Source: Gammaproteobacteria bacterium
Lineage (GTDB): Bacteria; Pseudomonadota; Gammaproteobacteria; UBA6429; Thiohalophilaceae
Direction: 5' to 3'
Length of the DNA: 64,000 bases
Assembly (NCBI GenBank): GCA_016194635.1
Contig: JACQBC010000001.1
Coordinates: 186,001-250,000 of the forward strand
This document shows positions 28,313-35,532 of this stretch, in pieces. The notes under the pieces are model-generated. The model made no database searches. It was not told where the DNA came from and saw only the letters and a list, made by a program, of their open reading frames with translations. The stretch's first letter is position 1, and each line of letters begins with the position of its first letter. A program made the translations under genes and the position numbers.

Positions 28313-29309
28313 CGCCCTCACACCGCCACGACGGCGTCCGGCTCGTACCCTGCTCGTGTTAATCGTGATCGCCCTGCTGTGCCTTGGCACCGGTCTTAGC
28401 CTCGGCACTTACCCTATCGGGCTGTCCGACTATATGGCATATCTGCACGGCGACAATATTCGCCCCGCGTCGCGCATTCTCCAAGAATTACGCCTACCGC
28501 GTGTGCTAAGTGGTTTTACAACCGGCGGTCTGCTCGCCCTGGCCGGGGTCTTGATGCAGGTATTACTGCGCAATCCCCTGGCCGAACCCTATGTCCTAGG
28601 CATCTCCGGGGGCGCCAGTGTTCTGGTGTTAGTGTTAATGCTGCTGGGTGTAAGCGCCGTGTATTTACCGCTGGGCGCGATGAGCGGGGCGGTTGTTTCA
28701 ATAGTACTGGTCACACTGCTGGCACGCGGCGCCGGGAGTTGGACACCGACCCGCTTATTGCTTACCGGCGTCATCCTCGCCTCGGGGTGGGGCGCCATCA
28801 TTACTTTAATTTTAAGCATTGCGCCCGAACACCATCTGCGCGGTATGTTGTACTGGCTCATGGGGGATCTGCAATACAGCACCGGCTCTTGGACTGTTGG
28901 GCTCATTCTGGCGGGTGTATTGTTGTGGTGTGGTTGGCACGCACGCGGCTTAAATTTGCTCGCGCTCGGATCGCTCCAGGCCGCGACCCTGGGCGTGGCC
29001 GTGGATCGTTTGCAATGGCAACTCATCGGCATGGCCTCCCTGCTCACCGCCCTGGCCGTGATGCAAGCCGGCAACATCGGATTCATCGGCTTGATTATTC
29101 CACATAGTCTGCGACTGCTGGGCTTACAGGACCACCGTTACCTGTTGCCCGCCGCCGTGATCAGCGGTGGGGGGTTCTTAGTGCTGGCGGACGCCGTCGC
29201 CCGCAGCTTGTTCACCACCGTATCCCTGCCGGTGGGGGTGATTACCGCCTTGGTCGGTGTGCCGATCTTCTTAGTCTTGTTACAGCGAAACTCGGCGCAT
29301 ACCGCATGA
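28305..29309 (+). CDS. btuC: Vitamin B12 ABC transporter permease BtuC
   Basis: 334 residues from ATG 28305, which overlaps the HAD stop codon; an in-frame frame from 28239 would lie inside the HAD gene. About ten hydrophobic helices of the FecCD/BtuC family, with typical LRLPRVLSGFTTGGLLALAG, NPLAEPYVLGISGGA and GNIGFIGLIIPH. FecCD permeases also carry siderophores; the B12 assignment rests on neighbouring btuD, the cobalamin riboswitch with btuB, the adenosyltransferase and btuF. Its stop overlaps the btuD ATG (ATGA). Confidence 0.88.
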   Translation: MVDALTPPRRRPARTLLVLIVIALLCLGTGLSLGTYPIGLSDYMAYLHGDNIRPASRILQELRLPRVLSGFTTGGLLALAGVLMQVLLRNPLAEPYVLGISGGASVLVLVLMLLGVSAVYLPLGAMSGAVVSIVLVTLLARGAGSWTPTRLLLTGVILASGWGAIITLILSIAPEHHLRGMLYWLMGDLQYSTGSWTVGLILAGVLLWCGWHARGLNLLALGSLQAATLGVAVDRLQWQLIGMASLLTALAVMQAGNIGFIGLIIPHSLRLLGLQDHRYLLPAAVISGGGFLVLADAVARSLFTTVSLPVGVITALVGVPIFLVLLQRNSAHTA

Positions 29310-30088
29310 GCGCGCCGCTGTTAACACTGCACGCCGTTGAATTACGGGTTGCCACGAAAGTGTTGTGTAGCAACCTCGATTTGCAACTTCACGGTGGAGA
29401 ATGTTGGGCGATTTTGGGGAGTAACGGCGCGGGGAAAACCACCTTATTACATAGTCTGGCCGGTGTACGGCTGGCAGATAGTGGCCAGATTGACTTTAAA
29501 CAACAACCGCTGCACCGCTGGTCGCGCAAAACACTCAGCCAAGATTTGGCATTATTACCGCAAACCATGGATTTTCCCTTAGGTGGCCGCGTCATGGATT
29601 ACGTGCTGCTCGGCCGCTACCCCCATTTGGCCGCGTTTACCTGGGAAACCGAAACTGATATTCACATCGCCCAACAAGCCCTCGCCTGGGTTGATTTGTT
29701 GCAGAGCGCGGAACGCGTGGTCAACAGCCTCTCGGGCGGTGAGCGGCAACGCTTGGCGATTGCGCTGATCCTGGCGCAACAAACCCGGATTTTATTATTG
29801 GATGAGCCGGTGAATCACCTGGATATCCGTCACCAGCACCAGATCCTGCACCACCTGCGCGCTAGTGCACGGCAGCAAAATAAATTAGTGGTGATGGCTT
29901 TACACGATGTAAATCTGGCGTACCGTTATTGCGATCATGCGGTATTGATGTTTCAGGACGGGACCACCCTGCAGGGAGAAATCCAATCCTTGTTAAACGC
30001 GGCTAACTTGTCACGCTTGTACGGTTATCCGGTGGAACTGTTGGATACCACCGCGGGGGGAGTGATCGTGCCGCGCTGCAGTCCCTGA
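29306..30088 (+). CDS. btuD: Vitamin B12 ABC transporter ATPase BtuD
   Basis: 260 residues. Walker A GSNGAGKTT, Q-loop LLPQTMDF, signature LSGGERQRL, Walker B ILLLDEPVNHLD and the switch His in VMALHDVNLAYRY are all present. It is the ATPase partner of the BtuC permease in the inner membrane, and starts within the btuC stop codon. The last 64 nt overlap the 3' end of the convergent ParA-like gene, an unusually long antisense overlap. Confidence 0.9.
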   Translation: MSAPLLTLHAVELRVATKVLCSNLDLQLHGGECWAILGSNGAGKTTLLHSLAGVRLADSGQIDFKQQPLHRWSRKTLSQDLALLPQTMDFPLGGRVMDYVLLGRYPHLAAFTWETETDIHIAQQALAWVDLLQSAERVVNSLSGGERQRLAIALILAQQTRILLLDEPVNHLDIRHQHQILHHLRASARQQNKLVVMALHDVNLAYRYCDHAVLMFQDGTTLQGEIQSLLNAANLSRLYGYPVELLDTTAGGVIVPRCSP

Positions 30089-30786
30089 CGCGATTTTAAT
30101 TTCACCCCGGCCATGTCGGTCAACCATGCAATGATAGGCTGCCAATCATTCACGTCTTGTTGCACCCGTTCATCCCACATCTCGTAGACCCCTACCCCCC
30201 GATCCGCAGCGCGTACATAAATTTGGGTATCGCGCAGACTGCCTAAGAACGGTAGTTTGAGAGTGGTTAGGAATTTTTCCAAGGATTGATACACCAAGGT
30301 ATTTTTTTTCACCCGGTTGGCGATCACACCGACTTGCACACCGAAACTGCGTACTTTACCGATCAATAATAATTCTTCGATGAAGCGGGTTACCGCATGA
30401 ATATCGATCGGACTGGGTAATACCGGGATTATCACCACATCCACCTGGCGGGCGAATTCTTGTAATTGTGGTCCCATGACACCGGCGGGGGCATCAATCA
30501 CAATCCGGCTGGTGCCAGGAGGGACGCGGCGTTGCCAGGTTTGGGTGACACCGGTGCGTGCGCGTTCATAGGCGATCACACCGTGGATGGAATTCTTTTC
30601 TTGCGGACGCTGGCTGAGCCACTTGCTGCTGGAGCCTTGCGGGTCGTAATCGATCAAGGCGGTGGTAAACCCCTGGCTGCTGAAATAGCTCGCGAGATTG
30701 GTCGCTATGGTCGTCTTGCCACAGCCACCTTTGGAATTGAGGACTAAAATCCGCTGGAGGTCTGATGGGGTAAGGCCGATGCTCAT
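30025..30786 (-). CDS. Orphan ParA/MinD-like ATPase
   Basis: 253 residues with a deviant Walker A (KGGCGKTTIATNLA, about 19-32), the switch region DYDPQGSSSKW and a later IDAPAGVMG. This is the ParA/Soj branch that positions chromosomes, plasmids or protein clusters by ATP-driven surface binding. No parB or parS is visible and gene context is foreign, so the cargo is unknown; such orphan ParAs often place chemotaxis arrays, carboxysomes or pili. The last 20 residues lie in the overlap with btuD and look unlike normal ParA C-termini, suggesting that the stop was lost and the frame extended. Confidence 0.85.
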   Translation of the reverse strand: MSIGLTPSDLQRILVLNSKGGCGKTTIATNLASYFSSQGFTTALIDYDPQGSSSKWLSQRPQEKNSIHGVIAYERARTGVTQTWQRRVPPGTSRIVIDAPAGVMGPQLQEFARQVDVVIIPVLPSPIDIHAVTRFIEELLLIGKVRSFGVQVGVIANRVKKNTLVYQSLEKFLTTLKLPFLGSLRDTQIYVRAADRGVGVYEMWDERVQQDVNDWQPIIAWLTDMAGVKLKSRQGLQRGTITPPAVVSNSSTG

Positions 30787-30964
30787 ATAGAACCTGTATA
30801 AATATTAAGCTTATTTAACCACGAATCCCTGCGCTATGCACTCCCTAAGATCGTGATTTCGACCTAGGTTAACAATAGACTATAATCGGCTGATCTAATA
30901 GCATTTTCAGCAGTGCTCCCTATTTTGAGAACTGGCTGGCGGATTGCCGCGCCAAAATTCCGTC

Positions 30965-30994
30965 TTGACAGTGGGTGCATCAACCCCCTACAGT
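30965..30994 (+). promoter_or_regulatory. Sigma-70-type promoter of the btuB riboswitch transcript
   Basis: TTGACA (30965-30970) is followed after 18 nt by TACAGT (30989-30994). It sits just before the first conserved part of the cobalamin riboswitch, so the transcript would begin near 31001. The 30787-30964 stretch before it holds nothing else recognisable. Confidence 0.65.
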
Positions 30995-31009
30995 CCCGAC
31001 GTTAACCGC

Positions 31010-31210
31010 TTAGGTGTCCCCGGGGTGCAAACCCAGGGGATGAAACGGGAAGCCGGTGCAAACTGATCACTTGATCTAGACCATTCCGGCGCTGCCCCCG
31101 CAACGGTGAGCAAGTTAGTGATTCCACAGCCACTACCCAAACCTTAGGTGGGAAGGCGAATCACACGGATGCCACATCCTACTTGCAAGCCCGGAGACCG
31201 GCCTGACGGA
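31010..31210 (+). ncRNA. Cobalamin riboswitch upstream of btuB
   Basis: The leader has the conserved cobalamin-aptamer series in order: GGTG near the 5' side, GATGAAACGGGAAGCCGGTG (31038-31057), GCTGCCCCCGCAACGGTGAG (B12 box, about 31092-31111), and the closing CCCGGAGACCGGCCTG (31190-31205). These are the P3-P6 and B12-box landmarks of the AdoCbl-type aptamer. Between the aptamer and the btuB start there are about 130 nt that may carry the expression platform; no clear terminator hairpin was identified. Binding of adenosylcobalamin normally lowers expression of btuB. It probably also controls the tonB-like and adenosyltransferase genes downstream. Confidence 0.95.
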
Positions 31211-31340
31211 ACACAACGATGTGTCGCGGCGGGCGGAACATACGGGTGCAAGCTTTTTCCCCTGCTTCCTCCTGTTACCCCTCGCTAGTGACACCCTAAT
31301 AACAACGCGCGCGGGTGTGCGCAATTTCGGAGAAGTGTTC

Positions 31341-33185
31341 ATGTCGTATCGTGTTGTCCGGCTAGGTGTCGGTGCGTTTATTTTATTACCTTCAATTTCC
31401 ACCTTAAACCTATTTGCCGCCGAGACCGTTGAACCGGTGGTGGTGACGGCGACACGGACTGCCCAGACAGCAGATCAGGCTCTGGCCTCTGTAACAGTTA
31501 TTAATCGAGAAGATATCGAACGTACCCAGGCGAAAACCCTAAGCGACATTTTGCGTAATCTTGCGGGAATAGATGTTGCTAATTCGGGAGGCATTGGAAA
31601 AGCAGAAAGTATTTTCATACGCGGTACAAACTCCGATCATGTCCTAGTCCTAGTAGATGGTGTACGCGCAGGTTCTGCAACACTCGGCACTTTTGCCTGG
31701 CAAAATTTCAGCCCCGATCAAATTGAAAAAATTGAAGTGGTACGCGGTCCACGCGCCGCTCTCTATGGCTCGGATGCTATCGGTGGAGTTATCCAGATAT
31801 TTACGCGGAAAAATTCCGGTAACGAATTCTCTGTTTCCAAAGGCACGCATAACACTGCGGAAGAAAAAATCAGCCTCGGTGGCGGCAAAGATAACTATTA
31901 CAGCCTGCAGGCGGGTAAATTAACCACGGACGGAATATCCATCAGCAATAAGTTAAAAGGAAAATACGGGTACACAAATACTAACGCAACCCTACGTGGT
32001 GGTGTAACAATAACTAAAACCGCTCGACTCGATGGAGGTTTTACCCAAAGTTACGGGAAAAATCGACTTGACGTCGACACCGGCGACCTAGATTTTCGCA
32101 ATCAGGTAGCCAATCTTAAATTTAGCGATCAGATTGATGATTTTTGGAATCCTACTTTGCAAACTAGTGATGTACTTGATCGTAGCGTGTCCTATAGTCC
32201 GTATACCCCTGGGACAATTACTACACGACGTAGGAGCATCAACCTGCAGAACGATGTACATTGGCAACAAGGAGTAACTACAGCAGGTATTGAACAAGTT
32301 AAGGACCATGCCACGAAAGACAACAGTGGCGAAATCGATCGCACTTTACGTAACAACGCGTTTTACATCCAACATCAACATCATTGGGATATTTACGATA
32401 TATTAGTCGGTCAACGGCATGATGATAATAATAACTATGGAAAACATAATACCTGGAATGCCGCTGTCGGTATGGAAACCGGGGCGACACGCTATTTTAT
32501 TTCAGCCGGAACGGCGTTTAAAGCCCCTACGGTAAATGCTTTGTATTGGCCGTATAGCAGTAGTGTCTACATCGGGAATACTTATATAGAGCAAGGCAAC
32601 CCGAATCTGGCACCAGAACGGAGCCACAGCTATGAACTCGGAATGCGACATAAACTTAGCGATAAGACTCGATTCGAAGCCAATTTATATTATACACGAT
32701 TAAGTGATCTAATCGTATGGGTATCAACACCTACCGGCCCTAATCAGTATACGTATCAACCACAAAACATTAACAACGCATCGATTCGTGGATTAGAAAT
32801 GACCTGGACCTCAGCAATCAGTAACTGGGAATTAGCTGGGAATTTCACTGCAACTCACGCGACTGACGATTCGACAGGGCGACAACTCGATCGTCGGCCT
32901 AAAGAACAACTGAAATTACAGGCTACCTACCAACAGGATACATGGCGTTGGCACAATGAAGCAATCTATGCATCGCAACGTTTGGACAATCAAGGTGCTA
33001 GCCGCCTTGAGCCGTATACATTATTTAACACAACGGCAATGTATCAACTCAGTAAGCAGTCATCATTAAATGCTAGAGTAGAAAATGTTTTTAACGCGCA
33101 ATACGTCTTGGCCACATCGTTTAGTGGTGATTACGTTACTTATGGAAGAACCCTCTACATAAGCCTAAGCCACTCACTACCTTAA
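31341..33185 (+). CDS. btuB: TonB-dependent cobalamin receptor BtuB
   Basis: 614 residues from ATG 31341 with GGAGA upstream; the same length as E. coli BtuB. A longer frame from 31221 lies inside the riboswitch region and was rejected. The signal peptide ends near LFAAE. The TonB box is PVVVTATR. A plug domain follows (about 45-150, with IFIRGTNSDHVLVLVDGVRAG) and then a 22-strand barrel ending GRTLYISLSHSLP. It brings vitamin B12 through the outer membrane. Base composition is lower in G+C than the btuCD genes (line 31921 has 22 G/C of 60; line 29041 has 34 of 60). Confidence 0.93.
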   Translation: MSYRVVRLGVGAFILLPSISTLNLFAAETVEPVVVTATRTAQTADQALASVTVINREDIERTQAKTLSDILRNLAGIDVANSGGIGKAESIFIRGTNSDHVLVLVDGVRAGSATLGTFAWQNFSPDQIEKIEVVRGPRAALYGSDAIGGVIQIFTRKNSGNEFSVSKGTHNTAEEKISLGGGKDNYYSLQAGKLTTDGISISNKLKGKYGYTNTNATLRGGVTITKTARLDGGFTQSYGKNRLDVDTGDLDFRNQVANLKFSDQIDDFWNPTLQTSDVLDRSVSYSPYTPGTITTRRRSINLQNDVHWQQGVTTAGIEQVKDHATKDNSGEIDRTLRNNAFYIQHQHHWDIYDILVGQRHDDNNNYGKHNTWNAAVGMETGATRYFISAGTAFKAPTVNALYWPYSSSVYIGNTYIEQGNPNLAPERSHSYELGMRHKLSDKTRFEANLYYTRLSDLIVWVSTPTGPNQYTYQPQNINNASIRGLEMTWTSAISNWELAGNFTATHATDDSTGRQLDRRPKEQLKLQATYQQDTWRWHNEAIYASQRLDNQGASRLEPYTLFNTTAMYQLSKQSSLNARVENVFNAQYVLATSFSGDYVTYGRTLYISLSHSLP

Positions 33186-33208
33186 ATAAATTGTTAGCTA
33201 AATCAATA

Positions 33209-33859
33209 ATGAACCGCGAAAAACAATCACCACGATATGCGAACCCACTGGTATACGCGGTGCTTGTTTCGATATTGTTGCATGTATTGATAGTGACCTG
33301 CTACAAAATGACATGGATGGGAAAGCCGACGGTTTCGCCAACCGTATTTGAAATAAATCTTACCTCACAGGCATATATCATGACTGTACCCTTGACGTCT
33401 CAACCCAAACAAAAGAGCAACGATCCGAAAACAGCCATTCTAGTGAAGAGCGTTCCATCTAAGTCATTCACCGATTCAAAAACTAGCTCTATAATTAATT
33501 CTACCAAGACTTTGCAACAACCCGAGTCCGCAGAAATGGTAATTCGTTCCGATATGTTGCCAGAAAACCATGCCCAGATCCGCTATGCCGTATCTAAGGC
33601 ACTGGCGGCGCGCTTTTATTATCCTTATGCGGCTCGTCGTAATGGCTGGGAAGGCAAAGTACTATTAGGCTTTGCTGTTGAATCAAATGGAAAAATTACC
33701 GACGCACATGTCGCGCAGGGCTCTGGATACTCGATATTGGATGAATCTGCATTATCCGCACTACAGCAAGTGCAACAGTTACCCACTTCCGCTGGAATGG
33801 TTAATAGCACACGCCTGCAACTCAATTTACCAGTAATTTATCGACTTCACGGAGGTTAA
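33209..33859 (+). CDS. TonB-like energy transducer
   Basis: 216 residues from ATG 33209; a TTG at 33191 is an alternative. Near the N-terminus one membrane helix (about 16-36, PLVYAVLVSILLHVLIV, with the typical His) precedes a periplasmic spacer rich in Lys/Ser/Thr rather than the Pro-rich spacer of classical TonB. The C-terminal TonB domain (about 135-215) shows AARRNGWEGKVLLGFAV and ITDAHVAQGSGYSILDESAL. It probably serves BtuB alone, since it lies 23 nt after btuB under the same riboswitch. No exbB/exbD is adjacent. Its AT-rich composition matches btuB. Confidence 0.85.
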   Translation: MNREKQSPRYANPLVYAVLVSILLHVLIVTCYKMTWMGKPTVSPTVFEINLTSQAYIMTVPLTSQPKQKSNDPKTAILVKSVPSKSFTDSKTSSIINSTKTLQQPESAEMVIRSDMLPENHAQIRYAVSKALAARFYYPYAARRNGWEGKVLLGFAVESNGKITDAHVAQGSGYSILDESALSALQQVQQLPTSAGMVNSTRLQLNLPVIYRLHGG

Positions 33860-33860
33860 C

Positions 33861-34418
33861 ATGGGCCACCGTTTATCTAAAATTTACACCCGCACCGGTG
33901 ATGACGGCACGACCGGTTTGGGCGATGGCACGCGGGTGCGCAAGGATGCAATACAGGTTGAAGCCTATGGAACGGTTGATGAACTCAATAGTCACCTGGG
34001 TGTGGTGCTGGCGCAGCCCCTGCGTGAAGACGTGCGCCGGTGTTTAGTAGAAATACAACATGATCTGTTTGATCTGGGGGGCGAGCTATGCCTGCCCGAT
34101 CATCACCCTATTAATCAATCGTATATCGAGCGTTTAGAGCGGCATATCGATCGGTTCAACACGGAACTTCCGCCGTTAAAAGAATTTATTCTCCCGGCGG
34201 GGAGCCTCGCCACTGCCCATTGCCACGTTGCCCGCGCCGTGTGTCGACGCGCGGAGCGTCGACTGATCACCCTGCAGCAGCAAATCACCCTCAGCAGTTT
34301 TGTGCTGGTCTACCTCAACCGCCTATCCGATCTATTATTTGTGATTGCCCGTATCTGCGCGCGCCACGATCAAGGGCAGGAAGTCATGTGGCAACCGGGA
34401 TTGAACAAACCCGGCTGA
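33861..34418 (+). CDS. PduO-type ATP:cob(I)alamin adenosyltransferase
   Basis: 185 residues, typical for the PduO family. The ATP site KIYTRTGDDGTTGLGDG lies at the N-terminus, and FILPAGSLATAHCHVARA and VCRRAERRL form the conserved helices of the trimer. The enzyme converts cob(I)alamin to adenosylcobalamin, the ligand of the upstream riboswitch, so its product closes the regulatory loop. GGAGG lies 4-8 nt before the ATG and overlaps the end of the tonB-like gene, indicating one operon btuB-tonB-adenosyltransferase. Composition returns to the higher G+C of the surroundings. Confidence 0.92.
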   Translation: MGHRLSKIYTRTGDDGTTGLGDGTRVRKDAIQVEAYGTVDELNSHLGVVLAQPLREDVRRCLVEIQHDLFDLGGELCLPDHHPINQSYIERLERHIDRFNTELPPLKEFILPAGSLATAHCHVARAVCRRAERRLITLQQQITLSSFVLVYLNRLSDLLFVIARICARHDQGQEVMWQPGLNKPG

Positions 34419-34426
34419 TCCCGCAC

Positions 34427-34585
34427 CTATCCCCGGCTGATCATTTGCACAGTGGCCAGGAATAACAGAAAAATCACTATCGCGATCATATCCTGCACCA
34501 CATTTGCGATCTTATCCTTTCTGCGCTGTTGTACGGTTTCATCGGGATAACTCCGCGATTTCATCTTTGAACACGGCTTAGTCAT
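34427..34585 (-). CDS. Small single-helix membrane protein (52 aa)
   Basis: 52 residues from an ATG at 34585 preceded by TGAGGT seven nt upstream; a longer frame from 34642 lacks such a site. The first 30 residues are polar and basic (KMKSRSYPDETVQQRRKDK), and the rest is one hydrophobic helix (MIAIVIFLLFLATVQMI) ending SRG. It is likely an inner-membrane protein with the N-terminus in the cytoplasm. It ends 8 nt from the convergent adenosyltransferase gene. I do not recognise it. The stretch from here to pdsR (34586-34831) contains a 7-bp hairpin GTAATAC/GTATTAC but no gene. Confidence 0.5.
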   Translation of the reverse strand: MTKPCSKMKSRSYPDETVQQRRKDKIANVVQDMIAIVIFLLFLATVQMISRG

Positions 34586-34831
34586 GTTTACCTCAATTAC
34601 GGCAGGCCTAGTTGATTTGGTCCAGCGTGCCGTCCTTGGCAAGACGGCTTCCTTGCGCGCGCCGGGTAATACTGCATGCCGTGGGGCGTATTACACGGTG
34701 TGGCGAGGGCATGGACGGGGAAGATTCGGGCGTGCCGCTCGCCGATTCTGATCAATTCTGGCCCAGGGGTTTAGCCGACAGTGGTGGCCTGCTATGCTAA
34801 ACGGCAATACAAACTCGCAGCGGGAGAAATT

Positions 34832-35524
34832 ATGGGTAAACTCATTGCCATTGTTGAAGACGAACCAACGATTCGACAGAATTACGCCGATGTACTCAAG
34901 AAACACGGCTATCAAGTCGATCAATACGCCACACGCAAAGATGCTTGGGATGCCTTCACCAAACGCCTGCCGGACCTGGCGTTATTGGACATTGGCTTAA
35001 AAGAAGACATCGACGGCGGGTTTGAGCTGTGCCGTTCACTACGCGGTAAATCTGCGACGCTGCCGATTATTTTTCTCACCGCGCGCGACAGTGATCTGGA
35101 TACTATTTCCGGCCTGCGTTTGGGTGCCGATGATTATCTGACGAAAGACATTAGCCTACCCAATTTATGCGCCCGCATCAGCGCCTTGTTTCGGCGTTTG
35201 GAAGCCCTGCGCCAACCCGCTCAACAAGAGGAGATCATCGAGCGCGGCCATCTGACCCTGGATATGAACCGCTTCTGCGTGCGTTGGAAAAACCAACCCG
35301 TGGACCTGACCTTAACCGAATTCTGGATGATCCATTCGCTAGCGTTGCGGCCCGGTCATGTAAAAAATCGCGACCAGCTTATGGGCGATGCTAAAATCGT
35401 TGTCGATGACGCCACGGTCACCTCCCACATTAAACGCATGCGCAATAAATTTCTGGCCCTGGACTCAGGTTTTGATCGTATCGACACGGTGTATGGAATG
35501 GGTTATCGCTGGATCGATCATTAA
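34832..35524 (+). CDS. pdsR: Response regulator of the dedicated-sortase type (PdsR-like)
   Basis: 230 residues from ATG 34832 (GGGAGA upstream). The receiver has the acidic pair in VEDEPTIRQNY, phospho-acceptor Asp53 (LALLDIGLKEDI) and Lys in YLTKDISL; the LLDIGL-x-ED-x-DGGFELCR stretch differs from ordinary OmpR-type proteins. The winged-helix part ends IKRMRNKFLALD and TVYGMGYRWIDH. From memory this agrees with the family TIGR03787 that pairs with a ~700-residue kinase in proteobacteria with a class of sortase. The gene directly precedes such a kinase (8 nt gap) and an OmpA-type protein, the usual set. No sortase is in the window. Confidence 0.65.
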   Translation: MGKLIAIVEDEPTIRQNYADVLKKHGYQVDQYATRKDAWDAFTKRLPDLALLDIGLKEDIDGGFELCRSLRGKSATLPIIFLTARDSDLDTISGLRLGADDYLTKDISLPNLCARISALFRRLEALRQPAQQEEIIERGHLTLDMNRFCVRWKNQPVDLTLTEFWMIHSLALRPGHVKNRDQLMGDAKIVVDDATVTSHIKRMRNKFLALDSGFDRIDTVYGMGYRWIDH

Positions 35525-35532
35525 ACTACCCC

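Noticed and set aside
31221-31340. Upstream extension of btuB (MSRRAEHTGAS...)
   Set aside because: This stretch directly follows the cobalamin aptamer and encodes no signal peptide at its start. ATG 31341 has a GGAGA site and a proper signal sequence.
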